64,000 bases of DNA from Bacteroidales bacterium (GCA_017617035.1 JAFZWV010000003.1:27179-91178), one strand, 5' to 3'; positions 42,001 to 53,443 are shown, counted from the first letter of the stretch. Made by a program: numbers and translations. Notes: generated by a model from the sequence alone, not told the origin.

Positions 42001-42226
42001 CATGACCGCAGTCTGGTGGGAGTATCAGATCGACCCGACCCTCGTATTCGGTATCCCTCAGGTAACAAGCTGGGGCCTCGCCGAGAACAGGCCGCTGGAG
42101 AATCTCCAGATCGAGCCCGACATCCTTGTCTACAACACTCCCGAGACCATGATCAAGGGACAGGACCTGCAGCTCGAAGCCGCGGTAAAAGAAATGCTCA
42201 ACCAGTTGGATGAAAACAAAAAGTAA
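39014..42226 (+). CDS. Secreted tricorn-like S41 peptidase
   Basis: A 1070-aa protease with a signal peptide (MKRVFTIFAAAILSVAVFAQ). Beta-propeller WD40-like/TolB repeats fill about residues 25-550. A Lys/Glu-rich linker spans 563-588, followed by a second beta part, a tricorn core-1 region, a PDZ domain (about 770-850) and the S41 domain. Catalytic residues match tricorn: Ser757-His758 in NGSHTGARYR and Ser971-Asp972 in NYSDACGF. Tricorn trims oligopeptides in the cytosol of archaea; here it should act in the periplasm or at the surface. It overlaps the next gene by 17 bp. Confidence 0.9.
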   Translation: MKRVFTIFAAAILSVAVFAQDNPLWLRKSAISPDGQTLAFSYQGDIFTVPSAGGQAKQITANAAYDSDPLWTPDGKQIVFSSMRELSKDIWIVPAEGGQAKRLTTYPGGETPLAVSEDGLVYFYATIQPDPAYDGFPGDPQVYTVSIKTGKVTLVTPVTMSSLSVNSNGIIIYEDYKGYEDPLRKHHTSSVTRDIWKYLPKKNQYQKLTTFEGEDRNPVFTKDGREFYYLSEKGGNFNVWHSVLSAPEAVNQITDLPTHPVRNLSISQTGVLAFSYNGELYTCVPGEKPVKVVITIRKDTNEREKILRNISDGASDLAVSPNGKEIAIVAHGDVYVIAPDQKATRRITNTPEQERGVSFGEEGKSIYYAAERDGEWAIWKTELVRKEDKYFTFSYETKESRFTKKGQTCFQPQVSPDGKWVAFLRDRTELVIKSTSGSKEKSLLKGANYSYQDGDQEFEWSPDSRSILVNYQANGGWNNPDIALIDIESGKITDLTNSGYGDASFRWALGGKAMTWMSDKQGFRSHGSWGAEDDIYVMFFDNKALAEFMRSKEEESIAKLLAPEPKKDPKKDNKKEEKKDTTKKEEPVIELDLSNLEDKSLRLTPFSSGYGDYYLTEDGSKLYFVRRGDKGRDLCCLDIKERDIKVVRPGAGGRLFPSKDGKTIYILGRGISKLSTAGDKIEPVSFNSEYDYQPAAERAYIFSHAWKQVDEKFYDKNIHGLDWAAMKANYEKFLPYITNNFDFQDLLSEMLGELNGSHTGARYRTPGQLNVGYLGVLFDMQYKGKGLSIAEILPGSVLALADPEIKAGDVILAVDGKPIEEGTPWYEVFLNKVGERMLIKVKKNKPKAEVELFVTPSRSEAEGLYKRWVRQREEMVAKLSNGRVGYVHVEGMNSASFREVYSRALGKYRNCEALIVDTRHNGGGWLHDDLATFLSGKAYLEFRPRGQYIGTEPFNKWTKPSCVLVGEDNYSDACGFPYVYQTLGIGKLIGAPVPGTMTAVWWEYQIDPTLVFGIPQVTSWGLAENRPLENLQIEPDILVYNTPETMIKGQDLQLEAAVKEMLNQLDENKK

Positions 42227-42929
42227 ACTCGTAATCATACCGACCTACAACGAGATCGAAAACATAGAGGCCATCACCAGGGCGGTTTTCGGTCTCGAAG
42301 GCGGATACCATATCCTCATTATCGACGACGGCTCCCCCGACGGAACCGCCAGGGCGGTCAAAAAGATACAGAAGGAATTCCCCGACAGGCTATTCCTTAT
42401 AGAGCGTGAGGGAAAACTCGGCCTTGGAACCGCCTATATCCTGGGCTTCAAATGGGCCCTCGGAAAGGGTTACGACTTCATCTTCGAGATGGACGCCGAC
42501 TTCTCCCACGACCCCAAGGACCTCCCCCGTCTTCTTGCCGCCTGCGGTAAGGGCGGAGCAGACTTCGCCATCGGCTCCCGCTATGCCGACGGCGTCAGCG
42601 TCGTAAACTGGCCAATCAGCAGAATCATAATGTCCTATTATGCTTCCGTTTACACTAGAACTGTACTCGGGACCAAGATCAAGGACAGCACCGCTGGTTT
42701 CCTGTGCTACTCCAGGCGTGTTCTCGAGGGAATCAACCTCGACGATATACGTATGAAGGGCTATGGCTTCCAGATCGAGATGAAGTACACCGCAGTGAAG
42801 AAAGGCTTCAAGGTTGCCGAGGTCCCGGTAATCTTCGTCAACCGCAAAGCCGGAACCTCCAAGATGTCCGGAAGCATCTTCGGCGAGGCATTCTGGGGAG
42901 TAATCGGCCTCAGGTTCAGAAAGTTTTAA
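42210..42929 (+). CDS. GT2 polyprenol-phosphate hexosyltransferase (DPM1-like)
   Basis: A 239-aa family-2 glycosyltransferase close to dolichol/polyprenol-phosphate mannose synthases. The N-terminus LVIIPTYNEIENI is typical, followed by DDGSPDGT and the metal-binding EMDADFSHDP. There is no clear C-terminal membrane domain, as in the soluble DPM1 type. It moves a hexose from a nucleotide sugar to a lipid phosphate at the inner membrane for later use outside. It starts within the protease gene and its stop overlaps the tex ATG (TAATG). Confidence 0.88.
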   Translation: MKTKSKLVIIPTYNEIENIEAITRAVFGLEGGYHILIIDDGSPDGTARAVKKIQKEFPDRLFLIEREGKLGLGTAYILGFKWALGKGYDFIFEMDADFSHDPKDLPRLLAACGKGGADFAIGSRYADGVSVVNWPISRIIMSYYASVYTRTVLGTKIKDSTAGFLCYSRRVLEGINLDDIRMKGYGFQIEMKYTAVKKGFKVAEVPVIFVNRKAGTSKMSGSIFGEAFWGVIGLRFRKF

Positions 42930-45067
42930 TGAAACAACACTACGTCAAATTCATAGCTGACCGTCTTCAGTGTAAAGACTGGCAGATAGAGAACTGCGCC
43001 CTGATGTTCGAGGACGGCAACACCATCCCCTTCATCAGCCGCTACCGTAAAGAGAAAACCGGAGGAATGGACGACGCCCAGGTCGCCGAAGTCAAGCACT
43101 GGGTCGATGTCTTTTCGGAGATGGAAACCAGAAAGGAAACCGTCGTGGCCGCGATAGAAGCGGCTGGAGCGCTTACTGACGCGCTGCGAAAAACCATCGA
43201 AAAGTGCGTCTCTTCCACTGAGCTCGAAGACATCTACCTCCCCTACCGACCCAAACGCAGGACCAGAGCCACTGTCGCCAAGGAGCTCGGGCTCGAACCG
43301 CTCGCAGACACCATGTGGGATGTTCGGACTACCGACCCACGCGCCAGTGCCAAGCCCTATGTGAAAGACAAGGTGGAGAGCGTGGAGCAGGCCCTCGCGG
43401 GAGCGCGCGACATAATCGCGGAGCGACTCAGCGAGACCGCCTCTATCCGCGAGGGACTGCGGTCCGTCTACCGGAACCGCAGGATAGTCTCCAGCGTCAC
43501 CAAAGCCGCCAAGGACAACCCCGAGGCCGACAAATACCGCAGCTACTTCAGCTTCACGATGCCCCTTTCGCGCATCCCTGCCCACAACCTGCTGGCCATG
43601 CTCCGCGCCGAGAACGAAGGCTTCCTGAGCCTTTCGATCGACGCCGATCCTCAGCGCTGCGCCGACCAGATTTATGCCGGCTTCTGCCATGACCATGGCC
43701 GTCCGGCCCCAGCTCTTGCGAACGAGATCAAAGCCGCGGCGGAGGATTCCTTCGACCGCCTGCTGGACCCGTCGATAACCAATGGCGTAATCAAGGAAGC
43801 CAAGCAGAAGGCCGATGTCGAGTCCATCCACGTGTTCGGCGAGAACCTGCGCCAGCTGCTGCTCGGAGCCCCTGTAGGCCCGAAGCGGACCATGGCCATA
43901 GACCCGGGCTTCCGCAACGGCTGCAAAATCGCCGTTCTGGGCGAGCACGGCGAGCTGCTCCACCACACCATCATCTTCCCGCATCCGCCTCAGAATGAGA
44001 AAGTTAAGGCGCTGATCGCGGTACAGGAAATGCTGGAGAAATACAAGGTCGAGGCAGTCGCCATCGGCAACGGAACGGCCAGCCGTGAGACCGAAGAGTT
44101 CATGAAAAAAGTCGTGCTGCCCGAAGGCTGCAAGGTCTGGACGGTAAGCGAAGACGGCGCCAGTATCTACAGCGCCTCGGAGGTGGCTCGCAAAGAATTC
44201 CCGGATGAAGATGTGACCGTTCGCGGAGCGGTGAGCATAGGCCGCAGGCTTATGGACCCTCTCGCCGAACTGGTTAAGATAGACCCCAAGAACCTGGGCG
44301 TCGGGCAGTACCAACACGACGTCGATCAGGCTCTGCTTAAGGAAAAACTCGACAATACTGTCGAATCCTGCGTGAATGCGGTCGGAGTAAACCTCAACAC
44401 CGCCTCCCCTTACCTGCTGGCCTACGTCGCTGGAATCGGCCCCGCTCTCGCTGAGAACATAGTCGCATACAGGACTGCCAACGGCGGATTCACAAGCCGC
44501 GCCGAACTGCTCAAGGTGCCGCGCCTCGGCGCCAAAGCCTTTGAGCAATGCGCGGGTTTCCTGCGCATACGCGGAGGAAAGAACCCTCTGGACGGCAGTG
44601 CAGTCCATCCCGAATCATACGGAATCGTCGATAAGATGGCGCGGGATCTCGGTGTCAAAACGAGCGAGCTTGTCGGAAATGCAGAACTGCTCGGGAAGAT
44701 CAAAGCAGAGGATTATGTTACCGCCGACAAGGGCCTGCCTACCATAAACGACATCCTGAAGGAACTTGCCAAGCCCGGACTCGATCCCCGCGAACAAGCC
44801 TCCGAATTCAGCTTTGCCGACGACGTCCACGACATCTCCGATCTTAAGACAGGGATGGAACTACCCGGCATCGTCACTAACATAACCAATTTCGGCGCAT
44901 TTGTCGACATAGGTCTCCACGAAAACGGACTGATTCACGTCTCCCAGATGGGCGTCCGCGGCCCGGTCGATCCGACCCGCGTCGTGAAACTCCACCAACA
45001 CGTCAAAGTAGAGGTCGTCAGCATAGATCTCGACCGCAAACGCATCGGCCTGCGGTTGAAACGTTAA
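42929..45067 (+). CDS. tex: Tex-family RNA-binding protein
   Basis: A 712-aa protein related to eukaryotic Spt6. It has a helical N-terminal region (FEDGNTIPFISRYRKEKTGG), a YqgF/RNase H-like domain starting AIDPGFRNGCKIAV near residue 321, and helix-hairpin-helix motifs (AYVAGIGPALAENIV). A C-terminal S1 domain begins at GMELPGIVTNITNFGAFVDI. It binds nucleic acid and acts in transcription. The start is set by the TAATG overlap with the glycosyltransferase; the frame is open upstream inside that gene. Confidence 0.94.
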   Translation: MKQHYVKFIADRLQCKDWQIENCALMFEDGNTIPFISRYRKEKTGGMDDAQVAEVKHWVDVFSEMETRKETVVAAIEAAGALTDALRKTIEKCVSSTELEDIYLPYRPKRRTRATVAKELGLEPLADTMWDVRTTDPRASAKPYVKDKVESVEQALAGARDIIAERLSETASIREGLRSVYRNRRIVSSVTKAAKDNPEADKYRSYFSFTMPLSRIPAHNLLAMLRAENEGFLSLSIDADPQRCADQIYAGFCHDHGRPAPALANEIKAAAEDSFDRLLDPSITNGVIKEAKQKADVESIHVFGENLRQLLLGAPVGPKRTMAIDPGFRNGCKIAVLGEHGELLHHTIIFPHPPQNEKVKALIAVQEMLEKYKVEAVAIGNGTASRETEEFMKKVVLPEGCKVWTVSEDGASIYSASEVARKEFPDEDVTVRGAVSIGRRLMDPLAELVKIDPKNLGVGQYQHDVDQALLKEKLDNTVESCVNAVGVNLNTASPYLLAYVAGIGPALAENIVAYRTANGGFTSRAELLKVPRLGAKAFEQCAGFLRIRGGKNPLDGSAVHPESYGIVDKMARDLGVKTSELVGNAELLGKIKAEDYVTADKGLPTINDILKELAKPGLDPREQASEFSFADDVHDISDLKTGMELPGIVTNITNFGAFVDIGLHENGLIHVSQMGVRGPVDPTRVVKLHQHVKVEVVSIDLDRKRIGLRLKR

Positions 45068-45070
45068 GCG

Positions 45071-45100
45071 TTTGGAAGTTCCGTTTTTTTAGTATCTTTG
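45071..45100 (+). promoter_or_regulatory. Promoter of tRNA-Thr
   Basis: TTTG at 45071-45074 and TATCTTTG at 45093-45100 are separated by 18 nt. The -7 element ends 9 nt before the tRNA, which fits a transcript with almost no 5' leader. The -33 element begins right after the tex stop. Confidence 0.7.
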
Positions 45101-45109
45101 CACCCCCAA

Positions 45110-45182
45110 GCCACATTAGCTCAGTTGGTAGAGCATCGCATTCGTAACGCGAAGGTCAACAGTTCAAGCCTGTTATGTGGCT
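45110..45182 (+). tRNA. tRNA-Thr (anticodon CGT)
   Basis: A full cloverleaf of 73 nt. The acceptor stem GCCACAT pairs perfectly with ATGTGGC, the D stem is GCTC/GAGC, the T stem is AACAG/CTGTT around TTCAAGC, and the discriminator is T. The anticodon loop TTCGTAA reads CGT, decoding ACG (threonine). The base pair at the bottom of the anticodon loop, 31-39, is A-C rather than Watson-Crick. CCA is not encoded. It has its own promoter and a terminator right behind it. Confidence 0.93.
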
Positions 45183-45184
45183 CG

Positions 45185-45216
45185 AAAAAAGCACTGCCGA
45201 AGCAGTGCTTTTTTTC
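45185..45216 (+). terminator. Rho-independent terminator after tRNA-Thr
   Basis: Stem GCACTGC/GCAGTGC with loop CGAA, flanked by an A-run on the 5' side and seven Ts on the 3' side. It is a textbook intrinsic terminator. The A and T flanks make it potentially bidirectional, though the convergent GH2 gene ends about 60 bp further on. Confidence 0.9.
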
Positions 45217-45277
45217 TTTGCCAACTGGCTTGAACTGCCGACCTGCGGCTATAATCCCCCTGCACCCCCTGCCTTTA

Positions 45278-48358
<3,081 letters not shown>

Positions 48359-48359
48359 T

Positions 48360-48367
48360 CAAATTTA
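48360..48367 (-). promoter_or_regulatory. -7 element of the LacZ-type GH2 gene
   Basis: TAAATTTG on the minus strand fits TAnnTTTG and ends 19 nt before the ATG. Confidence 0.55.
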
Positions 48368-48392
48368 GCTACTTTTCGGCAAAAAGTTTCCG

Positions 48393-48400
48393 TATATTTG
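48393..48400 (+). promoter_or_regulatory. -7 element of the lipoprotein GH2 gene
   Basis: TATATTTG fits TAnnTTTG and ends 6 nt before the ATG at 48407. It covers an in-frame TTG at 48398, which therefore cannot be the start. Confidence 0.65.
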
Positions 48401-48406
48401 TTCATT

Positions 48407-50857
48407 ATGAGAAAAACTATAGCCGCAGCGCTGGTTGCAATCATCTGCCTTGCCGGATGCAGCAATCACTCCCCGAGAACCATAGAAGATTTCAATTTCG
48501 ACTGGAAATTCGCCCTTGGCGATGCCCCTGAATATGCCCAGCCCTCGTTTGACGACGGCTCATGGCGTTCGCTCCACCTGCCCCACGACTGGTCCATCGA
48601 GGGCAACTTCTCGAAAGACAACCCGTCGACCCCCGGCGGCGGAGCCCTCCCGGGCGGGATCGGCTGGTACCGCAAGCACTTCAAGAGCCCGGAGGCCGGC
48701 CGCCGCGTGTTTGTAGAATTCGACGGAGTCTTCATGAACTCGACGGTCTATGTCGGCGGGAAGGAGATGGGTACGCGCCCCTACGGTTATTCTTCGTTTA
48801 CCTACGATATCACCGACGCACTTGCGGCTCCGGGAGAGGACAACCTCATCGCCGTGCGCTGCGATAACTCCGACCAGCCCAATAGCCGCTGGTACGCGGG
48901 CTGCGGAATCTACCGCAACGTCCGCCTGGTGACCGTGGACCCGGTCCATGTCGCCTATAGCGGAGTTTTCGTGACCACGCCGGAAGTCAGCGCCGAGAGC
49001 GCCACGGTCAGCGTGGCAGTGGAGGTCGAAGCTCCCGAGGGGGCCCAGTACGCCGTCAGCAACACCATCCTCGATGCGCGTGGGCACAAGGTTGCGGAAG
49101 GCACGACCGAGCTAAAGGTAGCGCGCCCGCAGCTCTGGGACGTTGACCATCCCTACCTATACACGCTCGTAACGCGAGTGGAGAGCGAGGGGCGCCTGGC
49201 CGACGAATACCGCACGCGCCTGGGAATCCGCAGCTTCAGCTACGATATCGACCATGGCTTCGAACTCAACGGCAGGCCGCTCAGGATGCTCGGCGTCTGC
49301 CTGCACCACGACATGGGCTGCCTCGGCACCGCCGTCCACCGCAGGGCGCTCGAACGCGAGCTGACCATCATGCGCGAGATGGGCGTGAACGCCATCCGCA
49401 CCTCCCATAACCCTCCCGCACCCGAACTGCTCGAGCTCTGCGACGAGATGGGCCTTATGGTCATGGACGAAGCGTTCGACATGTGGCGCAAGCGCAAGAC
49501 AGAATTCGACTATGCCCGCTTCTTCGACGAGTGGCACGAACGCGACCTCGTGGACTTTCTGAAGCGGGACCGTAACCATCCCTGTATCGTAATGTGGAGC
49601 GTAGGCAACGAGATTCTGGAGCAGTGGAACTCCGACGAAGACGACCTCAAGAACCTCACGGCCGAGCAAGCAAACCTGATGATGAACTTCCTCAGCAAAC
49701 TGCCCCATAAAGACGCTTCGGACGACAATCCCAATATTCGCCTGACCCGCCATATGGTTGAGATAGTCAAGTCTCTGGATACCACCAGGCCGGTCAGTTC
49801 GGGATGCAACGAAACCCAGCCCTACAACAACCTTCTCAAGAGCGGCGCGCTGGATGTCTACGGTTTCAATTACCATCTCTGGGATTATGACAGTTGCCGC
49901 GTATGGTACCCCAACAAACCTTTATATGGTTCCGAGACTGTTTCGAGTCTCAACAGCCGCGGCGTGTATTTCCAGCCTTCAACTGAAGAAGTTTCGCTTC
50001 CCGCTCACTGGTGGGAGATCTACGAGAGCGAGCATCATCAGTGTACGGCTTATGACGCCTGCCACGCCCCCTGGAGCAACACACATGAAGATTCCTGGAT
50101 CGCAATACGCGACCGCGAATATATGTTCGGCACTTTCATCTGGACGGGCTTCGACTATCTCGGAGAGCCGACTCCATACACATGGCCTTCGCGCAGTTCG
50201 TATTTCGGAATAGTCGACCTCGCCGGATTCCCCAAAGATCCTTACTGGATGTACATGGCGGAGTGGACGGATAAGACCGTCCTTCATCTCTTCCCTCACT
50301 GGAACTGGAAGCCTGGCGACAAGATAGACGTATGGGCATATTACAACAATGCCGACGAAGTCGAACTCTTCCTCAACGGCCGCTCGCTGGGCAGGCAGTC
50401 CAAGACCGCCGAAGTGTTGCATTGCAACTGGCAGCAGGTAGACTGGGAGCCGGGAGAGATAATCGCCGTATCCTATAAAGACGGCGTAGAAGTCGCCCGC
50501 GAATCGCGCAGAACGACAGGTGAGCCAGTGGGGCTGCGCCTGACTCCAGACCGCCCTGTGATTGCAGCAGACGGATATGATCTGAGCTATGTGACAGTAG
50601 AGGCAATCGATGCAGAGGGCCTCGCAGTGCCTACTGCAGACGGCATGCTCCGCTTCGAGGTCAGCGGTGCCGGCGAACTGTTCGGCATCGACAACGGCAA
50701 TGCCGCAGATACTTTATCGTTGAAAGGCTGCGAAAAGGCTTTGTTCAGCGGAAAGGCTCTCGCCGTCGTCCGTTCGCTTCGCGGCGAACGCGGAACTGCG
50801 GAGCTGACTGTCAGCGGCTACGGCGTTGAAGTTACTTGCGGGATACGTGTAAAGTAG
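48407..50857 (+). CDS. GH2 glycosidase lipoprotein (DUF4982-type beta-galactosidase)
   Basis: An 816-aa GH2 enzyme with lipobox LAGC (MRKTIAAALVAIICLAGC), so probably lipid-anchored. The N-terminal sugar-binding domain begins FNFDWKFALGD, and the barrel has WSVGNEILEQW (acid/base Glu402) and YGSETVSSLNSRG (nucleophile Glu510). C-terminal Ig-like domains (DUF4982 and GH2 C5 types) end the protein. Specificity may be beta-galactosidase or another beta-glycosidase. Together with the divergent LacZ-type enzyme it makes a small glycan-degrading pair. The last 26 bp overlap the FAD oxidoreductase gene. Confidence 0.9.
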   Translation: MRKTIAAALVAIICLAGCSNHSPRTIEDFNFDWKFALGDAPEYAQPSFDDGSWRSLHLPHDWSIEGNFSKDNPSTPGGGALPGGIGWYRKHFKSPEAGRRVFVEFDGVFMNSTVYVGGKEMGTRPYGYSSFTYDITDALAAPGEDNLIAVRCDNSDQPNSRWYAGCGIYRNVRLVTVDPVHVAYSGVFVTTPEVSAESATVSVAVEVEAPEGAQYAVSNTILDARGHKVAEGTTELKVARPQLWDVDHPYLYTLVTRVESEGRLADEYRTRLGIRSFSYDIDHGFELNGRPLRMLGVCLHHDMGCLGTAVHRRALERELTIMREMGVNAIRTSHNPPAPELLELCDEMGLMVMDEAFDMWRKRKTEFDYARFFDEWHERDLVDFLKRDRNHPCIVMWSVGNEILEQWNSDEDDLKNLTAEQANLMMNFLSKLPHKDASDDNPNIRLTRHMVEIVKSLDTTRPVSSGCNETQPYNNLLKSGALDVYGFNYHLWDYDSCRVWYPNKPLYGSETVSSLNSRGVYFQPSTEEVSLPAHWWEIYESEHHQCTAYDACHAPWSNTHEDSWIAIRDREYMFGTFIWTGFDYLGEPTPYTWPSRSSYFGIVDLAGFPKDPYWMYMAEWTDKTVLHLFPHWNWKPGDKIDVWAYYNNADEVELFLNGRSLGRQSKTAEVLHCNWQQVDWEPGEIIAVSYKDGVEVARESRRTTGEPVGLRLTPDRPVIAADGYDLSYVTVEAIDAEGLAVPTADGMLRFEVSGAGELFGIDNGNAADTLSLKGCEKALFSGKALAVVRSLRGERGTAELTVSGYGVEVTCGIRVK

Positions 50858-52379
50858 CGGCTTCCGCGCAGCGCATACCGTCTATCGCGCTGGATACGAT
50901 TCCTCCCGAATAACCCGCGCCTTCGCCGCAGGGATATATACCGGACATCGAGACATACTCCAGAGTCTCGGCGTCGCGGGGGATTCGTATGGGAGAAGAG
51001 GTGCGGGATTCAACGCCCAGAAGCAGTGCCTCGGAGCTGTAGTATCCCCGTATCCTGACCTGAGGGAAGGCCTCGCGAAGGCGATCCGCCACCAACGCGG
51101 GCAATACTTTATCCAGTCTTACGCTCACAACTCCCGGATGATAAGAACTCTCTGGAAGAGTGCCGGACAGACGTCCCTCGCAGAAGTCGGTCATACGCTG
51201 ACCAGGAGCGGCCATGGCATTCAAACCGGGTTCAGAAGCATCGCGTACGGCGCGATACATATCCCTTTCCACCTGCTGCTGGAAGTCGAGAAGTTTGAAC
51301 GGGGAGTCTCCGGGGATGTCTTCGGGTTCTATCTGAACCACCACTCCGGCGTTCGCCCAGCGGGAATTGCGGGCAGAATTCGACATGCCGTTAAGGACTA
51401 CGGTCTCCGGCTCAGTCGAAGAGGGCACGAGAATGCCGCCCGGACACATGCAGAAGGAGAAAACTCCCCTGCCGGCTGCTTGGACCACGAAACTGTATTC
51501 GGCGGCGGGAATTCCCGGACGCCACTTGCCGTGGTACTGAGCCTTGTTGATAAGAGCCTGGGGGTGTTCTGCGCGGACACCTAGCGCGAAGCCCTTTGCC
51601 TCCAACTTGCCGCCATGGGATGAGAGCATCTCGTAGACGTCGCGTGCGGAGTGGCCTGTGGCGAGTATGACCGCCGGTGCGAAGAACTCCGACCCGGCTG
51701 CCGTAACGAGCCTGAAACGACCGTCTTTCTCTTTAGCTATAGATACGACCCTCTGTCCGAAATGGTACTCGCCGCCATGGTCGATTATACACTTACGTAT
51801 GTTCTCGACCACTACTGGCAGTTTGTCCGAACCGATATGGGGGTGTGAGTCAGTCAGGATATCGGGTGATGCGCCGAACTCCACGAGCCTGCGCAGGACC
51901 TGCATATTGTCTCCGCGTTTGGTCGAGCGCGTGTAGAGTTTTCCGTCGGAAAACGCGCCGGCCCCGCCTTCGCCGAAGCAATAGTTGGAGTCGGGATCCA
52001 CGATTCCCTCGCGGGAGAGCCGCGCCATGTCGACCTTACGCTCGTGGACGTCCTTGCCGCGTTCGAGAACGATGGGCTTGCGGCCGAGCGTAAGGAGCCT
52101 CAGCGCGGCGAACATGCCGGCGGGGCCGGCGCCTACGACCACTACCGGTTCCGCGTCACGGACATCCTTATACGGCTCCAGCGGTGCCTGCTCCCAGGCC
52201 TCGCCCGGCTCGTAGACTTCCACTCTGTAACGGTAGACCGGCTCACCACGTGCATCGATGCTGCGCTTGACAACTACGGCCTTCAGGTCCGATCTACCCG
52301 TCATTCGGGCGACCCGGGCCTGGACGGTTTCATGGCTCATCGGCCTGTCCAGAGGGCAAGTCAGTTCTATGGTGCGCAT
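50832..52379 (-). CDS. FAD-dependent oxidoreductase (uncharacterised dehydrogenase family)
   Basis: A 515-aa flavoprotein. A distinctive N-terminal domain of about 90 residues (with the VVVKRSIDARGEPVYRYRVEV segment) is followed by the dinucleotide-binding VVVGAGPAGMFAALRLL and then the conserved FGEGGAGAFSDGKLYTR block of this family. GEGAGYSGGIVSSAIDG near the C-terminus completes the FAD site. Widespread in bacteria; the substrate is unknown to me. The start MRTIELTCPLDRPM follows tsaD by 4 nt; an ATG 39 nt upstream lies inside tsaD. Confidence 0.85.
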   Translation of the reverse strand: MRTIELTCPLDRPMSHETVQARVARMTGRSDLKAVVVKRSIDARGEPVYRYRVEVYEPGEAWEQAPLEPYKDVRDAEPVVVVGAGPAGMFAALRLLTLGRKPIVLERGKDVHERKVDMARLSREGIVDPDSNYCFGEGGAGAFSDGKLYTRSTKRGDNMQVLRRLVEFGASPDILTDSHPHIGSDKLPVVVENIRKCIIDHGGEYHFGQRVVSIAKEKDGRFRLVTAAGSEFFAPAVILATGHSARDVYEMLSSHGGKLEAKGFALGVRAEHPQALINKAQYHGKWRPGIPAAEYSFVVQAAGRGVFSFCMCPGGILVPSSTEPETVVLNGMSNSARNSRWANAGVVVQIEPEDIPGDSPFKLLDFQQQVERDMYRAVRDASEPGLNAMAAPGQRMTDFCEGRLSGTLPESSYHPGVVSVRLDKVLPALVADRLREAFPQVRIRGYYSSEALLLGVESRTSSPIRIPRDAETLEYVSMSGIYPCGEGAGYSGGIVSSAIDGMRCAEAATLHVSRK

Positions 52380-52383
52380 GGGT

Positions 52384-53406
52384 TTAGAAATCAGCGATAC
52401 GGGAGACCGGAGCCACATCGAGCGGACAGCGCTCCCCTGCCAGATAGTGGAAATAACCGGCTATGGCTATCATCGCAGCGTTGTCGGTAGTGAACTTGAA
52501 TTCGGGAAGGAATACGTTCCAGCCGCGTTTTGTTCCTTCCTCCATCACTCTGGCGCGAAGGCCGCTGTTGGCAGACACGCCTCCGCCGATTGTAATATCC
52601 TTGATGCCGGTCTGCTTCGCGGCCTTGACCAGCTTGTCCATAAGGATATCGATAAGGGTTTTCTGGAACGAGGCGCAGATGTCTTCCTTGTTCTTTTCCA
52701 TGAACTCGGGATCTTTGGCCATCTCGTCGCGTACGAAATACAGGAGCGAGGTCTTTACTCCGCTGAAACTGTAATCGAGCCCCGGGATATGAGGTTTGGC
52801 GAAACTAAAGCGCTTCGGATCTCCCAGCTTGGCCAGTTTATCGATAATGGGGCCACCGGGATATCCCAGACCCATCATCTTGGAGCATTTGTCGAAAGCC
52901 TCACCGACCGCATCGTCTATAGTCTGGCCGAGTATCTCAAAATCCAGAGGAGAGTTCACCTTCACTATCTGGGAGTTGCCGCCCGAGACGAGAAGGCATA
53001 GATACGGGAAGGAAGGCTCGCGAACCGGAACTCCGGGCTGGCGCACAAAACCCGCAAGGACATGGCCCTGAAGGTGATTGACCATGACCAAGGGTTTCTC
53101 AAGCGATATCGCCAGCGATTTGGCGAAGCACGTTCCGACCAGAAGTGAGCCCAGCAGGCCGGGCCCTCTGGTGAAGGCTATAGCAGAGATTTCCGACGGA
53201 TCGACTTTCGCGCGGGCGAGGGCCTCGCTCACCACGGGGACTATATTGAGTTCGTGGGCACGGGAGGCCAGCTCCGGAACGACCCCGCCGAAAGCGCGGT
53301 GGACGTCCTGGCTTGCTATCACATTCGAAAGCAGCACCCTGTCGGAGATGACGGCCGCGGAGGTGTCGTCGCAAGAAGATTCTATTCCAAGAATAATATC
53401 TGCCAT
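52384..53406 (-). CDS. tsaD: tRNA N6-adenosine threonylcarbamoyltransferase
   Basis: Transfers the threonylcarbamoyl group to A37 of ANN-decoding tRNAs, with TsaB, TsaE and TsaC. It begins MADIILGIESSCDDTSAAV, has the metal-binding pair in VNHLQGHVLAG, LLVSGGNSQIV, the FSFSG-like GLDYSFSGVKTSLLY, and GGVSANSGLR. 340 aa is normal. The start is fixed by family N-terminus and a -7 box 8 nt upstream; an upstream ATG at 53433 would read through the promoter. It is divergent from tamB across 51 bp. Confidence 0.96.
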   Translation of the reverse strand: MADIILGIESSCDDTSAAVISDRVLLSNVIASQDVHRAFGGVVPELASRAHELNIVPVVSEALARAKVDPSEISAIAFTRGPGLLGSLLVGTCFAKSLAISLEKPLVMVNHLQGHVLAGFVRQPGVPVREPSFPYLCLLVSGGNSQIVKVNSPLDFEILGQTIDDAVGEAFDKCSKMMGLGYPGGPIIDKLAKLGDPKRFSFAKPHIPGLDYSFSGVKTSLLYFVRDEMAKDPEFMEKNKEDICASFQKTLIDILMDKLVKAAKQTGIKDITIGGGVSANSGLRARVMEEGTKRGWNVFLPEFKFTTDNAAMIAIAGYFHYLAGERCPLDVAPVSRIADF

Positions 53407-53414
53407 AGCGGGGT

Positions 53415-53422
53415 CAAAGTTA
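53415..53422 (-). promoter_or_regulatory. -7 element of tsaD promoter
   Basis: TAACTTTG on the minus strand fits TAnnTTTG and ends 8 nt before the tsaD ATG at 53406, ruling out the upstream ATG. Confidence 0.6.
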
Positions 53423-53443
53423 GCAATATTCATCGAATATTAC

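Noticed and set aside
39494-42238. A 914-codon open frame on the minus strand opposite the tricorn-like protease gene
   Set aside because: It mirrors the codon structure of the sense gene, is composed of repetitive low-complexity acidic and hydrophobic residues, has no recognisable domain, and the sense protein is well conserved with intact catalytic residues.
42704-42928. Upstream extension of tex inside the glycosyltransferase gene
   Set aside because: The TAATG junction and the family N-terminus MKQHYVKFIADRL mark the start at 42929.
42926-44608. A 560-codon open frame antisense to tex
   Set aside because: Same reason: tex on the plus strand has all its domains, and the antisense product matches nothing I recognise.
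48398-48406. TTG start three codons upstream for the lipoprotein GH2 gene
   Set aside because: The TTG is part of the TATATTTG -7 element, so it cannot be in the transcript; similar upstream starts were rejected for tsaD, upxY, the barrel gene, the zapA-operon head and recQ.
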